Source: Chitinophaga oryziterrae
Lineage (GTDB): Bacteria > Bacteroidota > Bacteroidia > Chitinophagales > Chitinophagaceae
Direction of reading: 5' to 3'
DNA length: 64,000 nucleotides
Assembly: GCF_009758125.1 (NCBI RefSeq)
Contig: NZ_WRXO01000001.1
Span: forward strand, 1,550,001 to 1,614,000
Shown here: piece after piece, positions 44,662-53,742 of the stretch
Numbering within the stretch: the first letter of the stretch is position 1
Layout of the letters: each line of letters opens with the position of its first letter
The notes under the pieces: generated by a model
Databases searched by the model: none
What the model was told of the DNA's origin: nothing
What the model saw: the letters and a program-made list of their open reading frames with translations, nothing else
Program-made: the position numbers and the translations under genes

Positions 44662-45144
44662 TTAATTATGAAGTTCTTTTTTACCCTTGTACTTTCCCTG
44701 CACCGTCTCACTACCAAACTTTGCGCGGATTTCGTCCATAGTTTTGTTACCTCTGCCTAAGCTGGTTAAATACTCAGGATGGTAATACCAAACCTTTTTT
44801 TTGAAAGCGAACTTTAAACCGATTTTTTTAAGCCTTTCACGCAGAGGGTAAGTATTACCTGATACCCATATCCACAGACCAATAATTTCAATAACAACGC
44901 CCTCCAAGGCCATCAACTTCTCTAAAATATCGCGGTACATTACGTTGTCCTTTACGCGCTCTTCCGTTTCTTCCTGGTTGAGATTTTCACCTGCCAAAAT
45001 CTTCGCACAGATAAACTCATACTCCTTGTTAATCTCCTTCATCACCTCTTCATTGCCCCCCTTGTCCGGGTGATGCTCCATTGCCAACTGTCTGTACCTA
45101 GCTTTTACTTCTTCCTGAGTGTTACATCCGTCAAAAAATTTCAT
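44662..45144 (-). CDS. J-domain protein
   Basis: A 160-residue protein with an N-terminal J domain (EEVKARYRQLAMEHHPDKGGNEEVMKEINKEYEFICAKI), including the HPD tripeptide that stimulates DnaK-type chaperones. The C-terminal 80 residues (VVIEIIGLWIWVSGNTYPLRERLKKIGLKFAFKKKVWYYHP) form a separate small domain often seen behind J domains on plasmids and integrative elements. It heads the minus-strand row of small genes. It probably recruits the host chaperone to an element-encoded complex; the client is unknown. Confidence 0.85.
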   Translation of the reverse strand: MKFFDGCNTQEEVKARYRQLAMEHHPDKGGNEEVMKEINKEYEFICAKILAGENLNQEETEERVKDNVMYRDILEKLMALEGVVIEIIGLWIWVSGNTYPLRERLKKIGLKFAFKKKVWYYHPEYLTSLGRGNKTMDEIRAKFGSETVQGKYKGKKELHN

Positions 45145-45241
45145 ACAACATATTTTAGCGTTATCAATATTTTTTCTCGTCCTCCGCCCCCCGATATCAT
45201 TCCCCCCAAAAGGAAGGAAGCCCGTAAAGACATTAAAGGAG

Positions 45242-45348
45242 ACAACCTGGCACGAGGAATTTGAAAGTTATAAGTCCCGAAGGGGGCCATGCCCGTAGGA
45301 AATCAAAAACGAAATGGCATTATGCACTTTCGCATTCCGCCAGGTTGT
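45242..45348. repeat. Inverted repeat ACAACCTGGC enclosing 107 nt
   Basis: ACAACCTGGC (45242-45251) and GCCAGGTTGT (45339-45348) are exact inverted copies. The enclosed DNA is GC-richer than its surroundings and has its own small stems. It may be a structured RNA or a site-specific recombination target. Confidence 0.55.
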
Positions 45349-45385
45349 AGGTTCAATGTTCTTTATCGGTCGCTTCCCTTCCTTT

Positions 45386-45440
45386 GGGGATAATGATATT
45401 ATCCCCCTGTTTTTTCATTCGCCAGCGAATGAAAAAACAG
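45386..45440. repeat. Two adjacent perfect palindromes
   Basis: GGGGATAAT-GAT-ATTATCCCC (45386-45406) is followed at once by a 34-nt palindrome with arms CTGTTTTTTCATTCGC (45407-45422) and GCGAATGAAAAAACAG (45425-45440) around CA. Both stems are perfect. Two such stems side by side are unusual for a terminator and fit a replication, transfer or recombination site. Confidence 0.75.
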
Positions 45441-45485
45441 CCAGAAGCAACAAACACTAAGAGAAAAAGAAGAGAAAGAAATATT

Positions 45486-45632
45486 GAGATCCCGGATCAA
45501 GTCCGGGATGACGAGGGGGCAAAGATGATTGAGCCGTTATCATGAAGAGAAGGGGGATTTATAACGAGTATGCACATACTCTAATTAAAACGTAAATGAG
45601 TATAGAGATCCCGGATCAAGTCCGGGATGACG
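45486..45632. repeat. Two copies of a REP-like palindrome
   Basis: The same 28-nt unit occurs at 45486-45513 and 45605-45632; each contains the 8-bp stem ATCCCGGA/TCCGGGAT around TCAAG. From memory this palindrome is widespread in proteobacterial intergenic DNA, so its presence here is notable. Confidence 0.8.
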
Positions 45633-46476
45633 GGAGAAGGCATGACGACGGGGCAGGTATCACGGGACAGGTTAAGATGACAGGAGAAAGGGAGTACACG
45701 AGAGCGGATAGGGTCTACATAACTGAGCCGTTATCACAAAGAATAAAAACGTATACACATTAAAGTTACCTGTATCCGCTACGATCATCAGTTAGTCGAT
45801 TGCAGCGGCATCGTTTTGAGGCACGAAAAACATACAGCGGAAAGCGCGGATCTTGCAAAGCAAGATAACTGCCTCAATTCCTTTTTAATTATAAACACCA
45901 GAACAAAATCAATAACCACATATTAACAAACCCAACCATATATAAAAAACCACCATTCCAAAAAAATGTAATCGTTAACATCGCATTAACGAGTTGATAA
46001 ACAAAAAATTACGAATATCGTGTTCTCATGTAGTTTGTAATAATTCTGGACCCGCTAACGCGATCCAAACACCAAAATAACTTGCGAATGCTAATACCCA
46101 CTAATTCTACCAAAGCTGCCAGCAAAAACCCAAACCGGGTTAAAAACATCAATTCCATAATAACAAAAAACAACCAACTTACCTGCCATAAAAAGCAGGG
46201 AAAAATTTTATCATTAAGTTCAATATAAGGCAATCTATGGGAAACTCCTTTCCTAAGAGTGTTACTTCCAAAACCATCGGGTTGATTCCAACCTGATTGC
46301 TTTTTCATTAACAATTGCCAATAAAAACATTCCAGACACCATAAAACAGGTCGCCTAAAAACAACCTGTTTAAACATACTCTAAAGTTGGCATAGGTATA
46401 TATGTGCCCTGCTGATCTACAGCGGGGCCCTCCTAACATATGCCGCAAATTCCCGGAAACAAACACTGTGAACATC

Positions 46477-47376
46477 ATGATACAAATACATACCAATACC
46501 TACCTGGGTACAACATCCAGAACATGTATAGATTTAGCCATTAAATTTATCCATGACCTATATAAAGAAACCAATCCAGACCAACACCTGGACTGGCTAT
46601 ACACCATATTGCACCATCAAGGCAACGTCACCGAAAAAATTATCCAGATACAACACAGCACACAAGAACCAGAACTCAAAGACAAACTCAAAAAACAATT
46701 CAACCTATTTTCCGACCTCTATAACCACCGTTATAAAAGTCAACTCCTTATCGAAACCTTTAACAAAGAGCTGGCAGAAACAATTGTAAACTATCAAAAC
46801 ATACACCCCACCATACTCAGCAAATCCGAACAACAAAAACAAATTCGCAAGCTCCTGTACATCAAAACCGGAACACTCCATATCAAACAAGAAACCACCA
46901 CAAAAAATCCAGTAAACCAACTAAAAATTGATATACACCCACTATATCAAACCCTCCATACCCTGTACCACTTACACAAATACAAATTCACCTTTACCTA
47001 CAATGAAGATATCAGACCATCACAATACACCGTGATCGAACCAAGACTAGCCCAACTACATCATAAAAATACAAAAGCAGCATATGAAACAGAAGAGGAT
47101 GGAAGCATCACCATCACAGGCCATAGTGCAGTCCTTGGCTCCATATATCAAGTATTCGAAACACTACTCCATACCGAAAAACACGATACCCGTATCGACG
47201 TACTCGCAAACGCACCAACACGCTTTGCAGACCTCTACCAGCAAATCAACAACTTAAACATCAGCAATACCAGCAAACAAAAAATAGACCTGCAACTCAG
47301 AAAGAGCCTGTTTAGAATCAGCGGCCTCTTACACGAAAAACACATCACCAACCTACCAACCTACAAACCACAATAA
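46477..47376 (+). CDS. Array paralogue 1 of 7, unknown function
   Basis: A 299-residue protein, first of seven tandem paralogues. It has the four shared blocks of the array: LYTILHHQGNVTEKI near residue 40, LYQTLHTLYHLHKYKFTFTY near 160, YTVIEPRLAQL directly after it, and a helical block ITITGHSAVLGSIYQVFETLL. It ends in a Pro-containing tail (NLPTYKPQ). It is soluble, without signal peptide or known motif. An in-frame ATG at 46402 exists, but the ATG at 46477 gives an N-terminus like those of the other copies. The stop codon is followed at once by the ATG of copy 2. Codons are rich in A and C and poor in G. Confidence 0.75.
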   Translation: MIQIHTNTYLGTTSRTCIDLAIKFIHDLYKETNPDQHLDWLYTILHHQGNVTEKIIQIQHSTQEPELKDKLKKQFNLFSDLYNHRYKSQLLIETFNKELAETIVNYQNIHPTILSKSEQQKQIRKLLYIKTGTLHIKQETTTKNPVNQLKIDIHPLYQTLHTLYHLHKYKFTFTYNEDIRPSQYTVIEPRLAQLHHKNTKAAYETEEDGSITITGHSAVLGSIYQVFETLLHTEKHDTRIDVLANAPTRFADLYQQINNLNISNTSKQKIDLQLRKSLFRISGLLHEKHITNLPTYKPQ

Positions 47377-48285
47377 ATGGAAAATCAAAAACACCAACTA
47401 CTAGACCAGATCAGCACCTTTATTTTTCAAGAAATCCTGAAAAACAGAGGACCAGAAAACAAACTAGAAATACTGTACCAAACCCTGCAACTCGCAGGCA
47501 CCGTACAAGATAAACTCGACTGGCTAAACACCCAGCTCATACCACCAAGCAAACGAACAGCATTCGAACAGTTGCAACAGCAACCCCTACACGAATGCCT
47601 AAAAGACCCCTTATTCACCAACCACTTTAACCAATCACTAAATAAAAATATCCAATTCATACAAAACGAAATACCAACACTCAAAAACGGCCAAGAACAA
47701 CAAGAATTTGTAGAAAAACAAAAACGCCAAACCCTCAACCGGTATACCTTTTACCGGGATCAAACTATTACCACAACAGACAAAAAAACACTGACCCATT
47801 ACCTGCAAAAACTATATAAACTCGTACACACACAATACTATTTACAGCAAGATAAAATCACAGACCAGTACATCGGCTTTGACCCCTTACAATATACCGT
47901 ACTCGATAAAGAACAAGCCCAAAAACTGTACCTGCACACCCAACTCATAGAAATGGCAAACCATTACAACCTCACACACAGCCATTCCTATCTCGGCATA
48001 AAACCCGTTTTAGACCAAGTAACCACCATCTTCAAACAACTCCTAAACGCAAAGCAACAAAGTATAGAAGCCCTAAACATCAGCCTCCAACCATATGAAC
48101 ACTTTCCAAAGTTTGGGCAACAATTAGCCAGCCTAAACCTACCACCAACCCACGGCAATAAAATAACCAACCAATTCATTGCAGCCATCCACGGCCTGCA
48201 ACATTGGTTTATCAAAAACAACGAACAAGAAATACCAGTGCAAACGGAATTTACCATCCTCAACTTTAACATCTATAGATCATGA
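47377..48285 (+). CDS. Array paralogue 2 of 7, unknown function
   Basis: A 302-residue soluble protein. Shared blocks: LYQTLQLAGTVQDKLDWL (about 33-50), YLQKLYKLVHTQYYLQQDKITDQY followed by YTVLDKEQAQKL (about 143-188), and VLDQVTTIFKQLL (about 210-222), ending EIPVQTEFTI. Its overall identity to the other copies is low; the relation shows in block order, spacing and length. The start codon directly follows copy 1 and the stop overlaps copy 3 (ATGA), so copies 1-3 should be translated together. The line 47581-47640 inside it has 23 C and only 3 G. Confidence 0.75.
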   Translation: MENQKHQLLDQISTFIFQEILKNRGPENKLEILYQTLQLAGTVQDKLDWLNTQLIPPSKRTAFEQLQQQPLHECLKDPLFTNHFNQSLNKNIQFIQNEIPTLKNGQEQQEFVEKQKRQTLNRYTFYRDQTITTTDKKTLTHYLQKLYKLVHTQYYLQQDKITDQYIGFDPLQYTVLDKEQAQKLYLHTQLIEMANHYNLTHSHSYLGIKPVLDQVTTIFKQLLNAKQQSIEALNISLQPYEHFPKFGQQLASLNLPPTHGNKITNQFIAAIHGLQHWFIKNNEQEIPVQTEFTILNFNIYRS

Positions 48286-49196
48286 ACACCGAAATCATGG
48301 AAAAAATCAATAGCATAGCCCTACAACAGCAAAGCCATTTGTGGGATGCAATGGCCGCATTTATTACCGCTGGATGGCTGGACCAACTAGAACCAGAGCA
48401 ACAACTATTAATACTACACACCATCATATTCGCACAAGGAGACCTGGGCGACAAAGTAGACCAGCTCTACAAATTCAATTTCGAAACAAAGACCAAAACC
48501 CACATAGCAAAATTTAAAAAGCAACTCAACAAACAAGATACAACCAACATACTCGTTATTGAAGGATTTATACTCATGCTGCAAGTCTATATAGACAGCA
48601 TACAAGACCAGCATGCCGTACTATACAGTTATCACCAATTAGGCCCCTTTGTGAGCCAAGAAATGCGGAAAAATATATCCTCCTACACCCTGACCGGCAA
48701 GCAACCCATTTACGAGAGCGAAGCCACAAACCTTTTCGAGAACTTAAACAATATACACAACACCATAAGAACGCTCCATTACCTTTCAGCTTACCACATA
48801 AGCGAAGCCTGGGACCAATACCCTGTAAATACCTACAACATCTTAGAACTACACCAAGCCCAATGCCTAAATGTCAAACAAACCTTTAGAGACGGTTTAA
48901 ACACACCAGACGATCATCAGATCACCTTTTACGCACAAACCTGGATCTTAGAACTGATGAACAAAAACTTTAAGCTAGGATTAAAAGTAGCAGAAAATCC
49001 CAATGCCCAACAACTCACCAGCCAGCCCTTTGAAAACTATCCCGAATTAAACCAACAATTACAATCTATACATACACCCGACCCGCAACGCGAAGCCATA
49101 AAAGCAATTTTCTTAGACAGCATGACCAAAATACAAATCTGTTTTGACAACTGCCTAATCGATACACTACCCATCATCAAAACATTCGAACAATAA
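48282..49196 (+). CDS. Array paralogue 3 of 7, unknown function
   Basis: A 304-residue soluble protein and the most diverged member. The first block is ILHTIIFAQGDLGDKVDQL (about 45-63) and the central block is TIRTLHYLSAYHISEAWDQY with NILELHQAQCLN (about 165-200). The later helix block is ILELMNKNFKLG, and the tail is DTLPIIKTFEQ. Overlaps copy 2 by 4 nt; an internal ATG five codons later (MEKINS) is an alternative start. No catalytic or membrane motif is visible. Confidence 0.72.
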   Translation: MNTEIMEKINSIALQQQSHLWDAMAAFITAGWLDQLEPEQQLLILHTIIFAQGDLGDKVDQLYKFNFETKTKTHIAKFKKQLNKQDTTNILVIEGFILMLQVYIDSIQDQHAVLYSYHQLGPFVSQEMRKNISSYTLTGKQPIYESEATNLFENLNNIHNTIRTLHYLSAYHISEAWDQYPVNTYNILELHQAQCLNVKQTFRDGLNTPDDHQITFYAQTWILELMNKNFKLGLKVAENPNAQQLTSQPFENYPELNQQLQSIHTPDPQREAIKAIFLDSMTKIQICFDNCLIDTLPIIKTFEQ

Positions 49197-49235
49197 AAAA
49201 GACCCATTAACAATAAAAACTTAAAACACAATACC

Positions 49236-50150
49236 ATGTATCACATAAAAGAAGGAGAAGAAAGGAACATTAACCACGAATTTCTGGTAGACCTGGATGA
49301 ACTCATAAGCAGTTTCATAAAAGCCACAAAATTCACCCAGCAAAAACTAGAAACCTATTACCGCATGACTTACAATACCGGCGATATCCGGCAAAAACTC
49401 AGCATACTCCTTCAGGACGAATTAGAACCCGAAGTAGACGAACTCCTAAACAACCTGTTTAAAAAGTACACCGAAGAAACCTTTAGAAACTTAGACAGCT
49501 ATGACAGATTTGTACACTTCCTAAGCGCAGCACCAATAACCTTGTGTTTTAACGAACGTATCCAGCTCATGGACTTTACCGAACAAAGGAGCATGGCAGA
49601 AAAATGCCTCACCGTCCCAAAGTCCTATTGCACCGTCACCTTTAACAAAGTACAGAAACAATTATCCGGCTTTAAAATACACTTCGAACAACTATACGAC
49701 TATTTTAGAAAAATCATTTACCTCAGCAAACACAACTTTGCAACCAGCTATTTCGACTTTGACACCACACAATGCACAGTGTTAAATGCGAACCTAGCCC
49801 AAGACATCAATTTTAACCACAGCCTGCAATCCCTGTCCGGAAATGACCTGCTCAAATACAAAATTATTTTCAAAGGCAATTCCGATGCGATAAAACCCAT
49901 AGGAAACATCTTTCACCTGCTTATCCCCAATGTGGATAGCACCAGCCTAGAAGAAATGATCAAAGAACCAGACCTCTATTTTCCCTTTCCAATGAAACAA
50001 CTCCACGCAGCACCCCTGTATAAAAAAGGAAGAGAAAACCTGCAAGAAGAATTTTTCACCATCCTTAACAGAATAAACAACACCTATATCCAAAACGAAC
50101 AAATCATACAAGTACCACTAATTGAAGAAATAAGAGAAGAAGAACAATAA
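49236..50150 (+). CDS. Array paralogue 4 of 7, unknown function
   Basis: A 304-residue soluble protein. Shared blocks: YYRMTYNTGDIRQKLSIL (about 41-58), LYDYFRKIIYLSKHNFATSY with CTVLNANLAQDI (about 151-190), and KPIGNIFHLLIP (about 225-237), ending IIQVPLIEEI. It begins 39 nt after copy 3. It is acidic at both ends (EGEERN at the start, REEEQ at the end). No known domain. The gap to copy 5 is 12 nt. Confidence 0.75.
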   Translation: MYHIKEGEERNINHEFLVDLDELISSFIKATKFTQQKLETYYRMTYNTGDIRQKLSILLQDELEPEVDELLNNLFKKYTEETFRNLDSYDRFVHFLSAAPITLCFNERIQLMDFTEQRSMAEKCLTVPKSYCTVTFNKVQKQLSGFKIHFEQLYDYFRKIIYLSKHNFATSYFDFDTTQCTVLNANLAQDINFNHSLQSLSGNDLLKYKIIFKGNSDAIKPIGNIFHLLIPNVDSTSLEEMIKEPDLYFPFPMKQLHAAPLYKKGRENLQEEFFTILNRINNTYIQNEQIIQVPLIEEIREEEQ

Positions 50151-50162
50151 AAAAACACCAAT

Positions 50163-51104
50163 ATGGAACAAACCTCAGCCATTAATACCACCGTCGGGGA
50201 AATAAAGGAAACCAGTCTGGTTAACTACCTGAGCAATATGATCGAAAAGCACCTCATCAAGCCAAACGATCCCATCATCACCCTGTTCTACCTCTACGAA
50301 CTCAGACACACAACAGGAGAAATATCACATAAACTATTCAGGTTGAGTAGAATAAATTCAGACCTGCAATTCCACCAAACACTAAAAGAATTATACCGGA
50401 CATACAACTATCACCAGTTGATAGACCAAGACCAAACCAAACAATTTACCACCAAACTCAACACCATTATCAAAAGAGAAGAAAACATAGGCCACAGCAA
50501 TGTAGATGCAGAAGAATTTCCGTTTAAAGTACTGAACGAACAAAAACAACAAGAACTGGTCACCAAAGAATTGGCCAAAGACAAACACCTGTACAGAATA
50601 CAATTTACCCATTGGAAAAATGCAGAAGAACTACGGCAATGCCGCGATGAAATAACAGACCTGTATAACTTCCTTTGGGAAATCTATTATATCGACACCC
50701 ATACCATAGCCATAAACTACCATGAATTTATACACCGCAACCTGGCCGTATTGGCACCAGAACACGTAGAAAAACTCTCCCTGAGTAAACTACACACACC
50801 ACTGGCCAATGAACACGCCGACAATAACCAAATGTGTTCCCTTGGCAACGCAGCAATTTTTACCATCATGAACACCATGATATCAGAAATTAAAGCAGCA
50901 CCCATAAAAATAAGCTACCTGGAAAACTACAATGAACTCTCCGAACGGTGGCCCTATCTATTCCAGACCTTCAGCAATAACAAACTACCAGAAACATACA
51001 CCTATCAACTCACACAAACCTTTTTCGATATCGTGTATAAACTCAGCACCAGGCTATACCAAAAAAACGAACTCATAGGTATACCCACCATAGAAAGCAT
51101 CTAA
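50163..51104 (+). CDS. Array paralogue 5 of 7, unknown function
   Basis: A 313-residue soluble protein and one of the three most alike copies (5, 6 and 7). Shared blocks: LFYLYELRHTTGEISHKLFRL (about 41-61), QELVTKELAKDKHLYRIQF (about 138-156), LYNFLWEIYYIDTHTIAINY with LAVLAPEHVEKLS (about 166-210), and AIFTIMNTMISEIKA (about 234-248), ending IGIPTIESI. No signal peptide or catalytic motif. The next copy starts 23 nt downstream. Confidence 0.75.
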   Translation: MEQTSAINTTVGEIKETSLVNYLSNMIEKHLIKPNDPIITLFYLYELRHTTGEISHKLFRLSRINSDLQFHQTLKELYRTYNYHQLIDQDQTKQFTTKLNTIIKREENIGHSNVDAEEFPFKVLNEQKQQELVTKELAKDKHLYRIQFTHWKNAEELRQCRDEITDLYNFLWEIYYIDTHTIAINYHEFIHRNLAVLAPEHVEKLSLSKLHTPLANEHADNNQMCSLGNAAIFTIMNTMISEIKAAPIKISYLENYNELSERWPYLFQTFSNNKLPETYTYQLTQTFFDIVYKLSTRLYQKNELIGIPTIESI

Positions 51105-51127
51105 CATTAACACCTAAACACAAAAAA

Positions 51128-52105
51128 ATGAAAAAATTCTCTAAGCATACCGACCACACCTTCCAAGGCAAAGAACAAGACTTTTGGGAAGAACTCATTA
51201 TGAGAACAGAAGATAACCTGCAAGTCATAGACCCTCTTAAATCCTTAGAATGCCTGTATGAAATGCGTAATACAGAAGGAACAGTATTCGACAAAATCAA
51301 CACACTCCTAAAGACAGATAAGTTTGTCTTTAACCAAATCGCCATAGAAAACCTGCAAAAACACTTTGAAGCCTCACTGTTCAAAGATGAAAAATTCACA
51401 GAACCCTTTAATCAATTTATCAAAAATTTTCTCCGCACCCAGCAAAACAAACTAAACAAACAAGCTAAAAGAAAACCAGGCGTTAAAGAATCCCCATTCC
51501 AAACCTTAAGTTATAAAGAACAAATTGAACTCGTAGAAAAAGAACTAGAAAAAGACATGTATCTTTATACCGTAACCTTTACCGATAAAAACAAAGTACT
51601 CTCTATCTATAACGAACCATCCGATTACGATTTCATTTTTATCGACCTCTATAACTACCTGCAAAAACTCTATTACTTTCACACCCATGATATCGCAGTC
51701 ACTTATCACAAAGAATACTATTTTCATACCACCATATTAGACGAGGACCTTGCCCTAAAACTCTCCGGTACAAATATCCGCAGTGTCCCCAAGTTCAGCA
51801 AAGACCTTGACCGCGTAACAAAATTTACAGGGCATAAAGAAATCTTTGAAATCATGAACGACATGTTAACCAACATGCAAAACCATACCGTAGACCATAG
51901 CTGGACCAAATCCCACTTTGACGAAATCGGCTCCTTTGCAACACGCTTCCCCTTCGTAAACAAAGCCGTCAACAGCACATTTGCCTACGAATACCGCTCC
52001 AAACTAACCGACGAGCTGTATAAAATGGTAGAGTATATAGAAAGCTGGTTTACGGACCCCATACTCGCAAGCACCCCAACCATTACCCTCATAGAAATAC
52101 CCTAA
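51128..52105 (+). CDS. Array paralogue 6 of 7, unknown function
   Basis: A 325-residue soluble protein, the longest copy. Shared blocks: CLYEMRNTEGTVFDKINTL (about 42-60), ELVEKELEKDMYLYTVTF (about 135-152), LYNYLQKLYYFHTHDIAVTY with TTILDEDLALKLS (about 175-212), and EIFEIMNDMLTNMQ (about 239-252). The end STPTITLIEIP gives the clearest form of the Pro-Thr-Ile-Glu tail. A basic linker (KLNKQAKRKPGVKES) sits at about 105-119. Function unknown. Confidence 0.75.
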   Translation: MKKFSKHTDHTFQGKEQDFWEELIMRTEDNLQVIDPLKSLECLYEMRNTEGTVFDKINTLLKTDKFVFNQIAIENLQKHFEASLFKDEKFTEPFNQFIKNFLRTQQNKLNKQAKRKPGVKESPFQTLSYKEQIELVEKELEKDMYLYTVTFTDKNKVLSIYNEPSDYDFIFIDLYNYLQKLYYFHTHDIAVTYHKEYYFHTTILDEDLALKLSGTNIRSVPKFSKDLDRVTKFTGHKEIFEIMNDMLTNMQNHTVDHSWTKSHFDEIGSFATRFPFVNKAVNSTFAYEYRSKLTDELYKMVEYIESWFTDPILASTPTITLIEIP

Positions 52106-52124
52106 ATTTATAAAAACAAAGCAA

Positions 52125-53048
52125 ATGAGTAATTCCAGCTCTAACCAACCATCAACCAAAGAAGAATTTCTACAAGAACTAGAAGGCTTTATTGAGGTCG
52201 ATGTAGTTAATTTAGATGATTTCCATCTATCACTGGCCCGGTTATACCTCATGCTCTACTATGAAGGAAGCATTCAAAAGAAAATTAAGCTCCTGAGTTT
52301 GTCAGATAACGACCCCTTTATCTTCATCGGCGTGAAGATCCTAAAGCAAGACTATATGCGTCTTTTTATGAACTATGACCTGATCAAACCCTTTAACGAA
52401 ATGCTGAAAAAACAAGTCAGGAGAATACAAGACCACGCCAGTATATACAATAAAATTTGCAATTTAAACCCCGAATTTGAAAACACAGAATTTGCAGAAC
52501 CCATATATAACTTACTAAACTACGATGAACAAGAAACAATCATTAATAGAGAACTCAAAAGAAAAAGATGGAACTACACCCTAAAATTTTCCCATAGTCA
52601 AAACGAAGAACAACTCCAAGAACACCAAAACGACCTTAAACAATTCTACCACTTTGTCATGGAACTCCACTACATCCATGAACACAGAATCGCTTTAAAC
52701 TACTCAAAATGGAACTATCGGTCCCTCACCATACTCGATATAGACCTCTTACCCAAACTCTCCATACAAGAACTACAAATACCCAGCATCAGCCATAATG
52801 AGAACAAAGACGAGCTATATTTCTCCGGCGATAAACAAATCCTCTACTACATGAACGAAATGTTTTTAGAAATACAAAGTAACCCGGCTAAAAAACGCTT
52901 TCTATTTTTGCGGTCAATACTTAGAGAAGCCGACCTGTACGATAACTACAAAGATGAATTAACTGAAAAATTCCTGCCACAAGTCGAAATTTTTGAAGCT
53001 AAATTTAAGACGGGAAGCCTAAAAGAAACCCACCTAATACCAACCTAA
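52125..53048 (+). CDS. Array paralogue 7 of 7, unknown function
   Basis: A 307-residue soluble protein and last of the array. Shared blocks: LYLMLYYEGSIQKKIKLL (about 40-57), ETIINRELKRKRWNYTLKF (about 140-158), FYHFVMELHYIHEHRIALNY with LTILDIDLLPKLS (about 173-210), and QILYYMNEMFLEIQS (about 235-249), ending KETHLIPT. A hairpin terminator begins 8 nt after the stop codon, so the seven genes probably form one transcript from about 46.45 kb to 53.08 kb. Confidence 0.75.
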   Translation: MSNSSSNQPSTKEEFLQELEGFIEVDVVNLDDFHLSLARLYLMLYYEGSIQKKIKLLSLSDNDPFIFIGVKILKQDYMRLFMNYDLIKPFNEMLKKQVRRIQDHASIYNKICNLNPEFENTEFAEPIYNLLNYDEQETIINRELKRKRWNYTLKFSHSQNEEQLQEHQNDLKQFYHFVMELHYIHEHRIALNYSKWNYRSLTILDIDLLPKLSIQELQIPSISHNENKDELYFSGDKQILYYMNEMFLEIQSNPAKKRFLFLRSILREADLYDNYKDELTEKFLPQVEIFEAKFKTGSLKETHLIPT

Positions 53049-53055
53049 AAACAAA

Positions 53056-53081
53056 AAAAGAGGCTCAACAGAGCCTCTTTT
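53056..53081. terminator. Bidirectional hairpin terminator after the array
   Basis: AAAAGAGGCTC and GAGCCTCTTTT form a perfect 11-bp stem around AACA, with an A-run in front and a T-run behind. It ends the seven-gene array on the + strand and the lipoprotein gene on the - strand. Confidence 0.9.
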
Positions 53082-53110
53082 CGTACCATCAATAAAATCC
53101 TTCACCAAAC

Positions 53111-53641
53111 CTATAAACTCGCAAACAACAATTTCCATTTAAGGCCATCCCGCTCATAAGTACGTTCGCCATATAACACCCTGTCCGTATCTCCATTTAG
53201 TGAATTAAAAGGCGTAAAATCACTTAATAAATACTGATAAACCACCTTAGTACATACACGCCCATCTATCAATGTGTCCTTAATCTCTATATGGTCATTA
53301 AGTTGAACCGTAGCTGTTCTAACTTTGTAATTCGTCGGGATCTGCGAAGGCAGGGCATACTTTAGCCCCTTATCCGTCAACCTAACATAATGCCTGTCCC
53401 TGGCCTTTAGATCAATATCTAAATAACCCTGCCCAGCCAATAAAAGATAAGGAGAATCACTTGCAAAACTCTTGCTGTCCATAACAATATTTTCATACCC
53501 ATAATTCCCGACATTCTTAGAAACAAGAGCAATAGCCTCTTCCTTGGTCATTTGAGGCGGTTGAGTTGACTGAGTTGGCTTAGAGGGCTGATTACAAGCA
53601 AGCATTGCCGTAACCGACAAAACAAAAACTAAAAACTTCAT
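53111..53641 (-). CDS. Lipoprotein of unknown function (copy A)
   Basis: A 176-residue lipoprotein (signal MKFLVFVLSVTAMLACNQ, lipobox MLAC at about Cys16), followed by a Pro/Thr/Gln-rich linker. The mature domain includes EEAIALVSKNVG at its start, a HYVRLTDKGLKYALP segment, IEIKDTLIDGR, and YQYLLSDFTPFNSLNGD near the end. The second lipoprotein gene upstream (53813-54340) shares this plan, so the two are distant paralogues. Probably located in the outer membrane or periplasm. It converges with the seven-gene array across the terminator. Confidence 0.75.
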   Translation of the reverse strand: MKFLVFVLSVTAMLACNQPSKPTQSTQPPQMTKEEAIALVSKNVGNYGYENIVMDSKSFASDSPYLLLAGQGYLDIDLKARDRHYVRLTDKGLKYALPSQIPTNYKVRTATVQLNDHIEIKDTLIDGRVCTKVVYQYLLSDFTPFNSLNGDTDRVLYGERTYERDGLKWKLLFASL

Positions 53642-53742
53642 AACAGTGATTTTTTAAATTACGTGAGATAATGTGCAAAATACATCATACCCAAACGCCA
53701 AAACGTTTATAAGAAGTTAACAAAGCAAACCCTTTATAAAAA

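Larger units (their letters stand above)
45145..46476. other. 1.3-kb non-coding region rich in palindromes
   Basis: The gap separates the minus-strand J-domain row from the plus-strand seven-gene array. It contains a 10-bp inverted repeat enclosing 107 nt (45242-45348), two back-to-back perfect palindromes (45386-45440), two copies of a REP-like palindrome (45486-45513, 45605-45632), and GAGCCGTTATCA twice (about 45530 and 45733). From about 45890 the + strand becomes extremely poor in G. No gene is convincing; a minus-strand frame at 46009-46377 is explained by the lack of A on that strand, which removes stop codons. The region could hold an origin, a recombination site or the array's control elements. 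Confidence 0.6.

Noticed and set aside
45486..45632. CRISPR-like array
   Set aside because: Only two repeat copies with a 91-nt spacing and internal palindromes; no cas gene in the window.
46009..46377. 122-codon minus-strand frame with hydrophobic, Trp/Cys-rich content
   Set aside because: The minus strand here is G/T-rich and poor in A, so stop codons are rare and long random frames are expected; the same is true of many minus-strand frames inside the seven-gene array.
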